Shown piece by piece: positions 1 to 9,391 of a DNA stretch of 64,000 nt (position 1 is its first letter; each line of letters begins with the position of its first letter). The DNA is from Jatrophihabitans sp. (GTDB lineage Bacteria; Actinomycetota; Actinomycetes; Mycobacteriales; Jatrophihabitantaceae): contig DASVQQ010000008.1 in the NCBI GenBank assembly GCA_036389035.1, forward strand, positions 166,974 through 230,973, written 5' to 3'. A program made the translations under genes and the position numbers. The notes beneath the pieces are model-generated. The model saw only the letters and a program-made list of their open reading frames with translations, was not told where the DNA came from and did no database searches.

Positions 1-1
1 C

Positions 2-1486
2 CTGGAAAGCCCGTACGCCTCGACCCAACTGATGCTGGCCGCCGGTGGCGGGCTGCTGTTCTTCGGCCTGCTGATGTCGGCCTCGACCACCCTGTCGGCC
101 TCGGTGCACACCACCGGGGACGCGCCGTGGGCGCAGTTGATCCGCGAGGTGCAGTTCATCCTGCTGAGCGTGCCGGTGTTCTGGTTGGCGGTCCGGATGT
201 CACCCGCCGCCTATCGCAGGGTGGCCTACCCCGCGCTGGGGTTGGCCCTGATCACCCTGGTCGGCGTCCTGCTGCCCGGCATCGGCGTCACCGTCAACGG
301 GGCGAAACGCTGGCTCCAGCTGGGCCCGGTGGTCGTGCAGCCCTCGGAGTTCGCCAAGTTCGCGATCTTGTTGTGGGGAGCCGATCTGCTTGCCCGCAAG
401 GAGTCTTTGAAGACGCTGACCACGGCCAGGCATGTGTTGATCCCGCTGCTGCCCGGCTTCGTGCTGGTGATCGGCCTGGTGATGCTGGAGCCGGATCTGG
501 GCACCTCGTTGTGTTTCATGCTGCTGTTGCTGGGTTTGCTCTGGATGGTGGGCCTGCCCTACCGCTACTTCGCCGCGCTGCTGGTGCTGGTGGCCGGCTC
601 GGTGACGGCCCTGGCGGTCACCGAGGCCTACCGCATGCAGCGGCTGACCACCTTCATGAACCCCGACCTCGATCCCGGCGGCGCCGGCTATCACACCATC
701 CAGGGGCTGTACGCGCTGTCCAGCGGCGGCATCTTCGGGGTCGGCCTCGGCCAGGGAACCTCCAAGTACGGCTGGGTGCCCAACGCCAACACCGATTACA
801 TCTTCGCCATCGTCGGTGAGGAGCTCGGCCTGCTGGGCTGCGTCGTGGTGCTCAGCCTGTTCGCGCTGTTCTGCTACGCCGCGATGCGGATCGCGCACCG
901 CAGCCAGGACCCGTTCGTCCGGCTGGCCGGCAGTGCCGCCGCGATCTGGATCGCCGGCCAGGCGCTGATCAACATCGGTTACGTGACCGCGCTGCTGCCG
1001 GTCACCGGCATCCCGCTGCCCTTCATCTCCAACGGCGGCACCTCGCTGGTGCTGACCTGTGGGGTGCTGGGCATGCTGGTGTCCTTCGCCCGGCACGAGC
1101 CGGCCGCCGCCCGGGCCGCTCAGCGGGCGGCTGAGAGCGGCAGCACCGCCCGCTGGGTTCGCGCGCTGCGGCTGCCGCCGCCGGCCACGCCTTCGAACCC
1201 CCGGCTTCCCTCGGTCTCACGGGAGCCCTCGACCTCGGGCACGTCCGGGGCTGCGGGCAAGTCCGCGGCGGGCAAGTCCACGGCGGGCAAGTCCACGGCG
1301 GGCAAGTCCACGGCTGCGGGCAAGTCCACGGCGGGCAAGTCCGCGACCGCACCGGCGGCCACGGCCCCGCGCAAGCCCGCGGGCGCCCGGGCGGCTGCTG
1401 GAAAGCGGCCGGCCCCGGCGAGCCGGCAGCAGCCCGGCCCGCACCGGCCGGCCGGTCAGCCGATGACCCGCCGCAAGGGCGCCTGA
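2..1486 (+). CDS. ftsW: FtsW, peptidoglycan glycosyltransferase of the divisome (5' partial)
   Basis: SEDS-family integral membrane protein that polymerises lipid II into septal peptidoglycan, normally with a class B penicillin-binding protein. The frame is open from base 2, so the true start lies left of the window; an internal ATG at 32 falls inside the first membrane segment and is unlikely to be the start. About 494 residues are visible. Family motifs seen are [37 protein letters not shown] (the Asp is the expected catalytic residue, near visible residue 265) and ISNGGTS. The last roughly 130 residues are a cytoplasmic basic tail with a repeated AGKST unit encoded by a 15-bp tandem repeat (about 1253-1345). 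The stop lies one base before the murG start, so the genes are probably translationally coupled. The family call is secure; only the N-terminus is missing. Confidence 0.95.
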   Translation: MESPYASTQLMLAAGGGLLFFGLLMSASTTLSASVHTTGDAPWAQLIREVQFILLSVPVFWLAVRMSPAAYRRVAYPALGLALITLVGVLLPGIGVTVNGAKRWLQLGPVVVQPSEFAKFAILLWGADLLARKESLKTLTTARHVLIPLLPGFVLVIGLVMLEPDLGTSLCFMLLLLGLLWMVGLPYRYFAALLVLVAGSVTALAVTEAYRMQRLTTFMNPDLDPGGAGYHTIQGLYALSSGGIFGVGLGQGTSKYGWVPNANTDYIFAIVGEELGLLGCVVVLSLFALFCYAAMRIAHRSQDPFVRLAGSAAAIWIAGQALINIGYVTALLPVTGIPLPFISNGGTSLVLTCGVLGMLVSFARHEPAAARAAQRAAESGSTARWVRALRLPPPATPSNPRLPSVSREPSTSGTSGAAGKSAAGKSTAGKSTAGKSTAAGKSTAGKSATAPAATAPRKPAGARAAAGKRPAPASRQQPGPHRPAGQPMTRRKGA

Positions 1487-1487
1487 G

Positions 1488-2591
1488 GTGGCACGGGCAA
1501 CCAGCATCGTGATCGCCGGCGGCCACTCCGCCGGGCACATCGAGCCCGCGATGAACGTCGCGGACGCGATCAAGGAACTCGATCCGGGCGTGCTGATCAC
1601 CGCGCTCGGCACCGTCCGCGGCCTGGACACCACGCTGATCCCGGCGCGCGGGTATCCGCTGGAACTGATCCCGCCGGTGCCGTTGCCGAGGCGGCTGAAC
1701 CTGGCGCTGCTCAAGACCCCGGGCCGGGTGGCGGCAGCGGTCCGGGCGGCCGGGGCGGTGCTGGACCGGGTGCAGGCCGACGTGGTGGTCGGCTTCGGCG
1801 GCTACGTGGCGGTGCCCGCCTACCTGGCCGCTCGCCGCCGCAAGATCCCGATCGTGGTGCACGAGGCCAACGCCCGGCCAGGAGTGGCCAACCGGCTGGC
1901 GGCCCGGCTGACCGAGCACGTCTACACCGCGCAGGCCTCGGCCGGACTGGCCCACGGCCGCCCGATCGGCATCCCGCTGCGGCCGGCCATCCTCGAGCTG
2001 GACCGCGACCGCGACCGACCGGGCGCCCGGGCCAGGCTGGGACTGGCCGCCGACCGGCCCACGCTGCTGGTCACCGGCGGGTCACAGGGCGCCCAGCGGC
2101 TCAACCAGGCGGCGCTCGGGGCGCAGCGCGCGCTGGCGGCGGCCGGCATCCAGGTGCTGCACATCGCCGGCGCCAAGAACCCGCTGACCGCGCCGGACCG
2201 AGCCGCCGGTGAACCGCCGTACCTGGTGCTGCCCTACCTCGACGCGATGGCGGACGGGTACGCCGCGGCCGACTTCGTGCTGTGCCGCTCGGGAGCGATG
2301 ACCTGCGCCGAGCTGACCGCGGTGGGCCTGCCGGCCGGCTACGTGCCGTTGCCGCTGCGCGGGGGCGAGCAGCGCCTGAACGCCGAGCCGATCGTCGCCG
2401 CCGGCGGCGGGTTGATGGTGGCCGATGCCGAGTGCGATCCGGCGTGGGTGGCCGAGAATGTGATCGCGGTGCTCAGCGACCCGGCCCGGCTGGCGGCGAT
2501 GTCGGCGGCTGCCCGCCAGGCCGGCGCCCGCGACGCCGGCGCGGTGCTGGCCCGCCGCATCCTGGAGGTGGCCCGTGACCACCACGCCTGA
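1488..2591 (+). CDS. murG: MurG, UDP-GlcNAc:lipid I N-acetylglucosaminyltransferase
   Basis: Peripheral membrane glycosyltransferase (GT28, GT-B fold) that adds GlcNAc to lipid I to make lipid II on the inner face of the membrane. The 367-residue length is normal. The N-terminal glycine-rich lipid-I loop appears as [10 protein letters not shown] (residues 11-20), a variant of the usual GGGTAGH form. A second glycine-rich motif, [10 protein letters not shown], is near residue 197, and the UDP-GlcNAc site region near [12 protein letters not shown] follows. The GTG start at 1488 sits one base after the ftsW stop. The 3' end overlaps the likely murC start by 17 bases. Position between ftsW and murC is the standard actinobacterial order. 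Confidence 0.97.
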   Translation: MARATSIVIAGGHSAGHIEPAMNVADAIKELDPGVLITALGTVRGLDTTLIPARGYPLELIPPVPLPRRLNLALLKTPGRVAAAVRAAGAVLDRVQADVVVGFGGYVAVPAYLAARRRKIPIVVHEANARPGVANRLAARLTEHVYTAQASAGLAHGRPIGIPLRPAILELDRDRDRPGARARLGLAADRPTLLVTGGSQGAQRLNQAALGAQRALAAAGIQVLHIAGAKNPLTAPDRAAGEPPYLVLPYLDAMADGYAAADFVLCRSGAMTCAELTAVGLPAGYVPLPLRGGEQRLNAEPIVAAGGGLMVADAECDPAWVAENVIAVLSDPARLAAMSAAARQAGARDAGAVLARRILEVARDHHA

Positions 2592-4203
2592 GCCGGGCGA
2601 CTTGACCGAGCCGGCCAATCGGGCCGAGCCGGCCGACCTGACCGAACCGGCCGACCTGACCGAACCGGGCGACCCGGCAGCGCGCTCGCAGGCCAGTTAC
2701 GACCGGCCGGCCGGCTGGGCCGCGCCCGGCGCGGCGCTGGTGTCGACGGCGGCCACCGAGGTGGTGCCGGCCGCCGGTGAGCTCGGCCGGGTGCACATCA
2801 TGGGCATCGCCGGTTCGGGAATGAGCAGCCTGGCCCGGATCATGCTGGCCAGGGGGGTGCCGGTGACCGGCTGTGAGAGCCGGGAGTCAGCGACCGTGGC
2901 CGAACTGCGCGAACTCGGCGCCCAGATCCGGATCGGCCATTCACCGCAGCACCTGGACAGCTGCGACACCCTGGTCTACACGACCGCGATCGACCCCGCG
3001 AACCTCGAGCTGGCAGCCGGTCGCGAGCGCGGCCTGCGGGTGCTGCGGCGGGCCACCGCGCTGGCGGCGATGGTCACCGGCAGCCGCTGTGTCGCCATCG
3101 CCGGCACCCACGGCAAGACCACCACCACGTCGCTGCTGATCACCGCCGCGCTGGCCGCCGGTCTGGATCCGTCCTTCGCGATCGGGGCGAACCTGGCCGG
3201 TCACGGGGTGAACGGGCAGGCCGGCTCGGGGGAGTGGTTCCTCGTCGAGGCCGACGAGAGCGACGGCTCGTTCCTGCTGCTGTGGCCGGAGATCGCGGTG
3301 GTGACCAACGTCGAGGCCGATCACCTGGAGAACCACGGCGACCTCGAGGGGGTCTTCAGGGCCTTCGAGCAGTTCGTCGACCGGATCACCCCCGGTGGCC
3401 TGCTGCTGTACTGCGCCGATGACCCCGGCGCCAGCAGGCTGGCCGGCTATGCCAGGGACCGCGACGCCCGGGGCCACGCCCTGCGGGTGCGCGGTTACGG
3501 GACCGGCTCCGGCGCCGACCTCGGTGTCCGCGACATCGTCGAGCTGCCCGACGCGGTGGAGTTCAGCGTGCTGGGCGCTGCCCGAACGCCGATCGACGTC
3601 CGGCTCGGCTCGCTGATCGGGCGGCACATGGCGCTCAATGCCACGGCCGCGCTGGCGGTCGCGGTGGAGCTGGGCATGCCGGCCGAGTCGGCCGCCGGCA
3701 GCTGGCGGGATTTCGCCGGCGTGCAGCGCCGCTTCGAGTTCCGCGGTGAGGTGGGTGGGGTCCGGGTGTATGACGACTACGCCCACCATCCGACGGAGGT
3801 GCGCGCGCAACTCGACGCCGCCCGTGGCGTGCTGAGCGGATCCGGCCGGCTGATCGCGATCTTCCAGCCCGGCACGTACAGCCGGACCCAGACGTTCGCC
3901 CGGGAGTTCGGCCAGGCCATGGCGCTGGCCGACGTAGCCGTGCTGATGGACATCTTTCCGGCTCGGGAGCAGCCGATCCCGGGGGTGACCGGCGGGCTGA
4001 TCGCCGAGCAGGTCCCGCTGCCGGCCGACCGGGTCGTCTACGAGCCGGACTGGCACGCGGTCGCCGCCCGGGTGGCCGCGCTGGCCGAGCCCGGTGACGT
4101 GCTGCTGACCATGGGGATCGGTGACGTCCACCTGCTGTGCGCCGACATCCTGGCCGAACTGGCCGAGCCGGACCAGCCGGCCGGACCGGCGGTGACCGGA
4201 TGA
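2575..4203 (+). CDS. murC: MurC, UDP-N-acetylmuramate--L-alanine ligase with N-terminal extension
   Basis: Cytoplasmic Mur ligase that adds L-alanine to UDP-MurNAc using ATP. Conserved features are the N-terminal Rossmann motif [12 protein letters not shown] (about residue 74), the ATP-binding loop GTHGKTTTT (about residue 179), EADESDGSF, and [10 protein letters not shown] near residue 400. At 542 residues it is about 70 longer than typical MurC. The excess is an acidic, Pro/Glu/Thr-rich N-terminal region with near-perfect 18-bp repeats (2631-2666). The GTG at 2575 overlaps murG by 17 bases; a later start would remove the extension, so the exact start is uncertain. The 3' end overlaps ftsQ as ATGA. 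Confidence 0.95.
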   Translation: MTTTPEPGDLTEPANRAEPADLTEPADLTEPGDPAARSQASYDRPAGWAAPGAALVSTAATEVVPAAGELGRVHIMGIAGSGMSSLARIMLARGVPVTGCESRESATVAELRELGAQIRIGHSPQHLDSCDTLVYTTAIDPANLELAAGRERGLRVLRRATALAAMVTGSRCVAIAGTHGKTTTTSLLITAALAAGLDPSFAIGANLAGHGVNGQAGSGEWFLVEADESDGSFLLLWPEIAVVTNVEADHLENHGDLEGVFRAFEQFVDRITPGGLLLYCADDPGASRLAGYARDRDARGHALRVRGYGTGSGADLGVRDIVELPDAVEFSVLGAARTPIDVRLGSLIGRHMALNATAALAVAVELGMPAESAAGSWRDFAGVQRRFEFRGEVGGVRVYDDYAHHPTEVRAQLDAARGVLSGSGRLIAIFQPGTYSRTQTFAREFGQAMALADVAVLMDIFPAREQPIPGVTGGLIAEQVPLPADRVVYEPDWHAVAARVAALAEPGDVLLTMGIGDVHLLCADILAELAEPDQPAGPAVTG

Positions 4204-4946
4204 CAAGCGGTGACGGGATGATCGACGGTGACGGGATGACCGGGCGGGGCTGGGCCGCCGCCCGGCTGGGGTCGGTGCGCCCGGCACGCTGGTGGTACTG
4301 GGTCGCGGCGGTGCTGGTGCTGGCGCTGCTGGTCTGGCTGGTGGCCTTCACCAGCGTGCTGGGGGTGCGTTCGGTGAAGGTGGTCGGCGCCCGGACGCTG
4401 ACCGCCGAGCAGGTGCGCGCCGCTGCCGGCATCCGGACCGGGGCGCCGCTGGCCAGGCTCGACCTGGACGCCGTCAGTTCCCGGCTGAGCGCGGTGGGCC
4501 CGATTCGCGCTGTCACGGTGAGCAGGTCCTATCCGGCCACCGTCACCATCCGGATCACCGAGCGGACCGCCGTCGGCTACCGCCCGGTCGATGGCGGACG
4601 GGTGCTGCTCGTCGACCGTGACAACGTGGCCTTCCGCTCGGTCAAGACCATCCCGGCCGGCCTGCCGCGGCTGCTGGTGACCGGCTCGCAGACGGCCTCG
4701 GCCGCCGCGGCGCTGGTGGCCGGGACGCTGCCGGCCAGCATCAGCAAGACCCTCGGCTCGATCTCGGCGCCGAGCGAGGAGTCGATCACGTTGACCCTGC
4801 GCGACGGCCGGACGGTGTTGTGGGGCGGGGTGGACCGCAGCGCGGACAAGGCGCGGCTGCTGTCGGTGCTGCTGGGCCAGCCGGGTCGCTACTTCGACCT
4901 GAGCGACCCCAGCACGGTGATCAGCCGGACCGGTCCCGGCAACTAG
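4200..4946 (+). CDS. ftsQ: FtsQ, divisome protein with POTRA domain
   Basis: Bitopic membrane protein that links early and late divisome components. The start is ATG 4200, overlapping the murC stop (ATGA); the frame is open further upstream but only inside murC. The product is 248 residues: a short cytoplasmic segment, one membrane helix (about residues 31-50, WWYWVAAVLVLALLVWLVAF), a POTRA domain starting about residue 51 with VRSVKVVGARTLTAEQV, and the FtsQ/DivIB C-terminal domain. It is the last gene before a 409-bp gap with hairpins, so the mur-ftsQ transcript may end there. Confidence 0.92.
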   Translation: MTSGDGMIDGDGMTGRGWAAARLGSVRPARWWYWVAAVLVLALLVWLVAFTSVLGVRSVKVVGARTLTAEQVRAAAGIRTGAPLARLDLDAVSSRLSAVGPIRAVTVSRSYPATVTIRITERTAVGYRPVDGGRVLLVDRDNVAFRSVKTIPAGLPRLLVTGSQTASAAAALVAGTLPASISKTLGSISAPSEESITLTLRDGRTVLWGGVDRSADKARLLSVLLGQPGRYFDLSDPSTVISRTGPGN

Positions 4947-5010
4947 CCCACCCGCCGTCCCCCCGACGCACGTTCCCCCCGACACGTCTCCCGACGCACG
5001 TCCCCCGACG

Positions 5011-5050
5011 CGTAGCGATTTCGTCCGGCGAGGCGTTCGGAATCGCTACG
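5011..5050. repeat. Diverged copy of dispersed palindromic repeat
   Basis: Perfect 10-bp inverted arms CGTAGCGATT (5011-5020) and AATCGCTACG (5041-5050) flank a 20-nt centre. The left arm and centre start match the three copies near 39260-39521, which share CGTAGCGATTTCGT, then CGGC and AGGGCGT-like sequence. This makes it a member of the same family, about 34 kb away. Confidence 0.7.
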
Positions 5051-5142
5051 CGATGCTGCGGACCGCACTCCCGGCGGCAGTCAGGGCGAGGCGTTCGGAA
5101 TCGCTACGCGATGCTGCGGACCGCACTTCCGGCGGCAGTCAG
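5027..5142. repeat. 58-bp direct tandem duplication
   Basis: Two adjacent 58-bp units, 5027-5084 and 5085-5142, differ at one base (C at 5070, T at 5128). Each unit carries the AATCGCTACG arm of the neighbouring palindrome, so the duplication arose from or within the repeat element. Confidence 0.9.
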
Positions 5143-5172
5143 GGCGGCCGTCGGCCCCCACGCGCCCCCAAG

Positions 5173-5222
5173 CGAAAATCATCCGTGATTTTCGGAGTGT
5201 CGCGGCGCGCCTTCGCGCGCCG
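5173..5222 (+). terminator. Pair of perfect hairpins before ftsZ
   Basis: First hairpin: CGAAAATCA (5173-5181), loop TCCG, TGATTTTCG (5186-5194), 9 bp perfect. Second hairpin: CGGCGCGC (5203-5210), loop CTTC, GCGCGCCG (5215-5222), 8 bp perfect. They lie between ftsQ and the ftsZ promoter. A termination or transcript-protecting role is inferred; the first could also be an operator. Confidence 0.5.
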
Positions 5223-5240
5223 GCGGCCGGGCGAACTACT

Positions 5241-5290
5241 TTTCCTGATATCGCTCAGGTTGACATAATGTTAACGGTCTACTTGAGGGT
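5241..5290 (+). promoter_or_regulatory. Probable ftsZ promoter
   Basis: An AT-richer stretch follows the hairpins. Possible -10 elements are CATAAT (5264-5269) or the overlapping TAATGT (5266-5271); TTGACA occurs at 5260-5265. The exact promoter cannot be fixed by eye. The start would give an ftsZ leader of about 70-80 nt. Confidence 0.4.
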
Positions 5291-5355
5291 GAGGGTTTCG
5301 AACCAGCTACCCGACCACACCACCGAAGATCGAAAGCTAGCGAAGGACAGGCCTC

Positions 5356-6558
5356 ATGACCTCACCCCACAACTACCTCGCTGTGATCAAGGTCGTCGGT
5401 GTCGGCGGCGGCGGCGTGAACGCGGTCAACCGGATGATCGAGCAAGGCCTCAAGGGCGTCGAGTTCATCGCGGTGAACACCGACGCCCAGGCGCTGCTGA
5501 TGTCTGACGCTGACGTCAAGCTCGACGTCGGCCGGGAACTGACCCGCGGTCTCGGCGCCGGCGCGCAGCCCGAGGTCGGCCGCAAGGCCGCCGAGGATCA
5601 CCGCGACGAGATCGAAGAGGTGCTCAAGGGCGCTGACATGGTCTTCGTGACGGCCGGCGAGGGCGGCGGCACCGGCACCGGCGGCGCTCCGGTGATCGCC
5701 AGCATGGCTCGCAAGCTCGGCGCGCTGACCATCGGCGTGGTCACCCGGCCGTTCTCCTTCGAGGGAAAGAAGCGGGCCACCCAGGCCGAGCTCGGCATCG
5801 AGCAGTTGCGCGCCGAGTGCGACACGCTGATCGTCATTCCGAACGACCGGTTGCTCCAGATCTCTGATCACAACGTCTCGGTGATGGACGCCTTCCGCAG
5901 CGCCGACCAGGTGCTGCTGTCCGGCGTGCAGGGCATCACCGACCTGATCACCACCCCGGGGCTGATCAACCTGGACTTCGCCGACGTCAAGAGTGTCATG
6001 AGCGGGGCCGGCTCGGCCCTGATGGGCATCGGCTCGGCGCGCGGCGAGGGCCGGGCCCGGGCGGCCGCCGAGATGGCGATCGCCTCGCCGCTGCTGGAAG
6101 CGAGCATGGACGGCGCCCATGGCGTGCTGCTGTCGATCTACGGCGGCTCGGACCTGGGCCTGTTCGAGATCAACGACGCCGCCACCCTGGTCGCCGAGTC
6201 CGCGCACCCGGACGCCAACATCATCTTCGGCGCGGTGATCGACGACACCCTCGGCGACGAGGTCAAGGTGACGGTCATCGCCGCCGGCTTTGACTCGGGC
6301 CAGCTGCCCTACAAGAAGGTCGAGATTCCGGCTCGGCGCGAGCCGGAGTCCCAGCTGGCCACCGTCTCGGCCGCGCCGCCGGCGATGAACGGCTCACGCC
6401 CGGCGCCCACCTTCACGCCGAGCGCGGGCGCCAGCGCGTACGGCGCGGGCGCCTCCAGCGCGCCGCCGGCCGGCTCGGGCTCCAGCTGGTCACCGACCAC
6501 CACCCGCAAGCCGGTCGAGCCGGACGAGGAACTGGACGTCCCAGACTTCCTGAAGTAG
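5356..6558 (+). CDS. ftsZ: FtsZ, cell division GTPase
   Basis: Tubulin-like GTPase that forms the Z-ring. The 400-residue product has the tubulin signature GGGTGTG (residues 103-109), the N-terminal glycine loop [11 protein letters not shown] (residues 14-24), and the catalytic T7 loop around [12 protein letters not shown] variable Ala/Ser/Pro-rich linker precedes the conserved C-terminal peptide DVPDFLK, which binds partners such as SepF and FtsW. The ATG is preceded by GAAGGA at 5342-5347 with 8-nt spacing. ftsZ appears to have its own promoter, being cut off from ftsQ by repeats and hairpins. Confidence 0.98.
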   Translation: MTSPHNYLAVIKVVGVGGGGVNAVNRMIEQGLKGVEFIAVNTDAQALLMSDADVKLDVGRELTRGLGAGAQPEVGRKAAEDHRDEIEEVLKGADMVFVTAGEGGGTGTGGAPVIASMARKLGALTIGVVTRPFSFEGKKRATQAELGIEQLRAECDTLIVIPNDRLLQISDHNVSVMDAFRSADQVLLSGVQGITDLITTPGLINLDFADVKSVMSGAGSALMGIGSARGEGRARAAAEMAIASPLLEASMDGAHGVLLSIYGGSDLGLFEINDAATLVAESAHPDANIIFGAVIDDTLGDEVKVTVIAAGFDSGQLPYKKVEIPARREPESQLATVSAAPPAMNGSRPAPTFTPSAGASAYGAGASSAPPAGSGSSWSPTTTRKPVEPDEELDVPDFLK

Positions 6559-6573
6559 GTCTGGGCAGCGTCG

Positions 6574-7302
6574 ATGAGTTCGCCGGAGGTCCGGCTGGCC
6601 GAGCTGCGCGACAACCTCGCCGCGGTCCGGTCCCGGATCGACGAGGGGTGCCGGGCCGCCGGCCGGTCCGGCCAGGAGATAACCCTGATCGCGGTCACCA
6701 AGTTCTTTCCGGTGACCGACGCCGCACTGCTGGCCGAGCTGGGCGTGACCGACCTGGGTGAGAACCGCGACCAGGACGCCTCGGTCAAGGCGGCCGAACT
6801 GGCCGAACTCACTCCCATCGCGGTCCGCTGGCACTTCCTCGGGCGGCTGCAGACGAACAAGGCCCGGTCGGTGGCCCGGTACGCCGACCTGGTGCACAGC
6901 GTCGACCGGCAGCCGCTGGCCGACGCGCTGGAAGACGGCGCCCGGCGTGCGGAGCGGCCCGGCCTGGACGTCCTGGTGCAGCTGAGCCTGGACGACGCCG
7001 AGACCGCGGCCGGCCGGGGTGGCGGCGCGGCGGACGAGCTGCTGAGGCTGGCCGACCGGATCGCCGGCTCGGACGTCCTGCGGCTGGTCGGCATCATGGC
7101 GATCGCTCCGTTGGGCGGCGATGCCGATCAGGCGTTCAGCCGGTTGGCCGAGGTGGCCCAGCGGTTGCGGGCCGCCCATCCAGCGGCCGGAATCGTCTCG
7201 GCCGGCATGAGTGATGACCTGGAAGCCGCGCTGAGACACGGCGCGACACACGTGCGGATCGGTACGGCGTTGCTCGGCCGCCGCGAACAACAATTCAGAT
7301 AG
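6574..7302 (+). CDS. YggS/PROSC family PLP-binding protein
   Basis: Pyridoxal-phosphate homeostasis protein (alanine racemase-like N-terminal TIM barrel, COG0325). The PLP lysine is Lys43 in the motif [19 protein letters not shown] and the C-terminal [12 protein letters not shown] and RIGTALLG are family motifs. The length of 242 residues is normal. It starts 15 nt after the ftsZ stop. In many actinobacteria a pgeF/YfiH-type gene stands between ftsZ and this gene; it is absent here. Role in division is only suggested by position. Confidence 0.93.
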   Translation: MSSPEVRLAELRDNLAAVRSRIDEGCRAAGRSGQEITLIAVTKFFPVTDAALLAELGVTDLGENRDQDASVKAAELAELTPIAVRWHFLGRLQTNKARSVARYADLVHSVDRQPLADALEDGARRAERPGLDVLVQLSLDDAETAAGRGGGAADELLRLADRIAGSDVLRLVGIMAIAPLGGDADQAFSRLAEVAQRLRAAHPAAGIVSAGMSDDLEAALRHGATHVRIGTALLGRREQQFR

Positions 7303-7345
7303 CGTCGGCCCGCAGCAGCGGGAAGTACCTACACAGGAGGACGGA

Positions 7346-7834
7346 ATGGCTACAGCCTTTCGGAAGATGGGCGTCTACCTCGGCCTAGTCGAGGATGACG
7401 ACTACGCCGACGGCGGCGGCACGCAGTCCTACGGTGCGCTCGCGCGTGATCCGCAGTACCAGCGCCGCGAGGTCGAGCCGGCGCACGGCGGTTACGAGGC
7501 CACCAGCCCCGAGGCTGAGGTCTATGACGACTACGACGTCACCTACGAGCAGCCGCCGCAGCGCATCACCACGCTGCACCCGCGGACCTACAACGAGGCC
7601 AAGACCATCGGCCTGCAGTTCCGCGCCGGGACGCCGGTGATCATGAACCTTTCCGAGATGGATGATTCCGACGCCAAGCGGCTGGTCGACTTCGCGGCCG
7701 GGCTGACCTTCGGCCTGCACGGCAGCATCGAGCGGGTCACCCCCAAGGTGTTCCTGCTCAGCCCGCACAACGTCTCGGTGACCGCGGCGGACAAGCAGCG
7801 GATCGTCGAGGGCGGTTTCTACAACCAGAGCTGA
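7346..7834 (+). CDS. sepF: SepF, FtsZ membrane anchor
   Basis: Cytoplasmic division protein that binds the FtsZ C-terminal peptide and the membrane. The 162-residue product has a short N-terminal amphipathic start ([14 protein letters not shown]), an acidic linker, and the conserved SepF domain (about residues 72-158) with [20 protein letters not shown] and [14 protein letters not shown] strong ribosome site AGGAGG lies at 7335-7340, five nt before the ATG. Position after ftsZ and yggS is standard for actinobacteria, where SepF is the main Z-ring anchor. Confidence 0.95.
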   Translation: MATAFRKMGVYLGLVEDDDYADGGGTQSYGALARDPQYQRREVEPAHGGYEATSPEAEVYDDYDVTYEQPPQRITTLHPRTYNEAKTIGLQFRAGTPVIMNLSEMDDSDAKRLVDFAAGLTFGLHGSIERVTPKVFLLSPHNVSVTAADKQRIVEGGFYNQS

Positions 7835-7874
7835 AGCGTCGGCGTTCTCACCATGAGGGTGAGAGAATGGATCC

Positions 7875-8168
7875 ATGACGACGTTCTGGGCCGCGATCGG
7901 CCTCGCGCTGCTGGTGTTCTACTTACTGGTGATCGCCCGGTTGATCGTGGAGACGACGCGCAGCTTCGCCAGGTCATGGCGCCCGGCAGGCACCACGGCG
8001 GTCGGTCTCGAGGCGGTCTACACGGTGACCGATCCGCCGATGAAGTTGCTGCGACGGGTGATTCCGCCGCTGCGGCTCGGTGGGGTCAGCCTGGATATGA
8101 GCGTGATCGTCCTGTTGATCATCATCTGGATTTTGCGCGCGATCGTCACCTCCCTGGCCGCCGGCTAA
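7875..8168 (+). CDS. YggT family small membrane protein
   Basis: 97-residue protein with two hydrophobic segments (about residues 4-24 and 73-92) separated by a polar loop containing DPPMKLLRRVIPPLR, typical of the YggT family. The conserved position between sepF and divIVA implies a role near the divisome or polar growth machinery, but the molecular function is not established. The ATG at 7875 follows a GAGAG-containing leader. Confidence 0.88.
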   Translation: MTTFWAAIGLALLVFYLLVIARLIVETTRSFARSWRPAGTTAVGLEAVYTVTDPPMKLLRRVIPPLRLGGVSLDMSVIVLLIIIWILRAIVTSLAAG

Positions 8169-8186
8169 CCGCCCTCGACCTCGTTC

Positions 8187-8209
8187 GGGCGACTCGGGCC
8201 GCCCTTTTT
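8187..8209 (+). terminator. Possible intrinsic terminator after yggT
   Basis: A short GC stem GGGCG (8187-8191) and CGCCC (8200-8204) is followed directly by five Ts (8205-8209). The stem is only 5 bp, so strength is doubtful, but the T-run is unusual in this GC-rich sequence. Confidence 0.45.
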
Positions 8210-8244
8210 CGCCACTCCCGCGCTATGACGGGGCCGCGGGTGGC

Positions 8245-8289
8245 TATCCTGCCTACTGCACCGATTTACGCAGTCGGCGCGAGCGGTGC
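8245..8289 (+). promoter_or_regulatory. Probable divIVA promoter and leader hairpin
   Basis: TATCCT at 8245-8250 fits the TANNNT -10 form. A start about 7 nt later would place a hairpin, GCACCG (8258-8263) with CGGTGC (8284-8289), at the very 5' end of the roughly 130-nt leader. Confidence 0.4.
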
Positions 8290-8384
8290 CGCAACTTCGC
8301 GGTTGCCGTCTGCAACACAGCCTGTCCGTTCGCACCAGGGCAGCCCGTTCCCGGGCCGCCCGCCACTCCACATGAGGTGACTCG

Positions 8385-9287
8385 ATGCCTTTGACGCCCG
8401 CTGAAGTCCACAACGTGGTCTTCAAGAAGCCCCCGATCGGCAAGCGCGGGTACGACGAAGAAGAGGTCGACGCCTTTCTCGACATCATCGAAGTCGAACT
8501 CGCCCGCCTGATCGACGAGAACGCCGATCTCAAGGACCGCTCGCCGGCCGGCGCGCCGTCGGCCGACGGCTCTGCCCTGGCCGCCGCGCGTGAGGAGAAC
8601 CGCAAGCTGACCGCCCGGATCGGTGAGCTGGAGTCGGCGCTGACCCAGGCCCGGCAGCCCTCGCCCGGCAACCAGAACGAGGCGGCCGCCATCGCGGCGG
8701 CCAACGAGGAGAACCGCAAGCTGACGACCCGGATCGGCGAGCTGGAGTCAGCCGTCAGCCAGGCCCGCCAGGCGCTCATCCAGGCCCAGCAGGAAGCCAC
8801 CGCTGCCAAGGCGGCCGGCGCGGCAGCCGGCGGCGGGGGCGGCGGCAACCAGCTCGGCCTGGCCGAGCGGGTGCTGGCGCTGGCCCAGCAGGCTGCCGAC
8901 GAGCAGACCGCCGCCGCGAAGTCGCAGTCGGAGAAGACCCTCGCCGAGGCCAAGGCGCACCAGGACCGGGTGCAGTCCGAGGCGCGCGCCTTCCACGAGA
9001 AGACCATCGCCGAGGCCCAGTCCCGGGCCGAGCAACTGGAGCGGGACTCGCGTGCCAAGGCCGCGAGCGCCGTACAGGAGGCCGAGCAGCGGGCCAACCA
9101 GATCACCACCCAGCTCGAGCAGCGCAAGGCGGCCCTGGAGAAGCGACTGGAAGAGCTGCGCACCTTCGAGCACGAGTACCGCTCGCGGCTCAAGAGCTAC
9201 CTGGAGTCCCAGCTGCGGGACCTGGACACCAGCACCCGCGCGGAGCCGGTCAACCAGTCGGCCAGCTCGGACAAGCAGTCCGGCTGA
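8385..9287 (+). CDS. divIVA: DivIVA / Wag31 polar growth protein
   Basis: Coiled-coil protein that marks negatively curved poles and directs apical wall growth. The 300-residue product starts with the DivIVA lipid-binding domain (about residues 1-55, [22 protein letters not shown] and [16 protein letters not shown]). Two similar segments, [17 protein letters not shown] and [17 protein letters not shown], look like an internal duplication in the coiled coil. A Gly-rich break near residue 146 precedes a second long Ala/Glu/Gln coiled coil. The ATG has AGGTG upstream and the leader carries a TATCCT -10. Confidence 0.95.
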   Translation: MPLTPAEVHNVVFKKPPIGKRGYDEEEVDAFLDIIEVELARLIDENADLKDRSPAGAPSADGSALAAAREENRKLTARIGELESALTQARQPSPGNQNEAAAIAAANEENRKLTTRIGELESAVSQARQALIQAQQEATAAKAAGAAAGGGGGGNQLGLAERVLALAQQAADEQTAAAKSQSEKTLAEAKAHQDRVQSEARAFHEKTIAEAQSRAEQLERDSRAKAASAVQEAEQRANQITTQLEQRKAALEKRLEELRTFEHEYRSRLKSYLESQLRDLDTSTRAEPVNQSASSDKQSG

Positions 9288-9391
9288 CCCGGCTGGCGTA
9301 ATCGGATCGAGCGGCGGCGTCCGGCGACGGCGCTCAGGGGGCTGGGTGCCGCACGCCGCGGCCAAGACGTAGGAAAGCAGGAGGCCCCGAC

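Larger units (their letters stand above)
4947..5355. other. 409-bp ftsQ-ftsZ intergenic region with repeats and hairpins
   Basis: No convincing gene. From left to right it holds a C-rich stretch, one diverged copy of the palindromic repeat also found at 39260-39521 (arms 5011-5020 and 5041-5050), a 58-bp tandem duplication (5027-5142), two hairpins (5173-5194 and 5203-5222) and the probable ftsZ promoter and leader (about 5241-5355). Confidence 0.85.

Noticed and set aside
200..1096. Long antisense frame opposite ftsW, and many similar long frames opposite other genes
   Set aside because: High GC leaves antisense frames open; products are Gln/His/Gly/Arg-rich without domains, while the plus strand has clear families.
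5053..5268. Short frames in the ftsQ-ftsZ gap
   Set aside because: They consist of the 58-bp duplication and hairpins; no ribosome site or conserved product.
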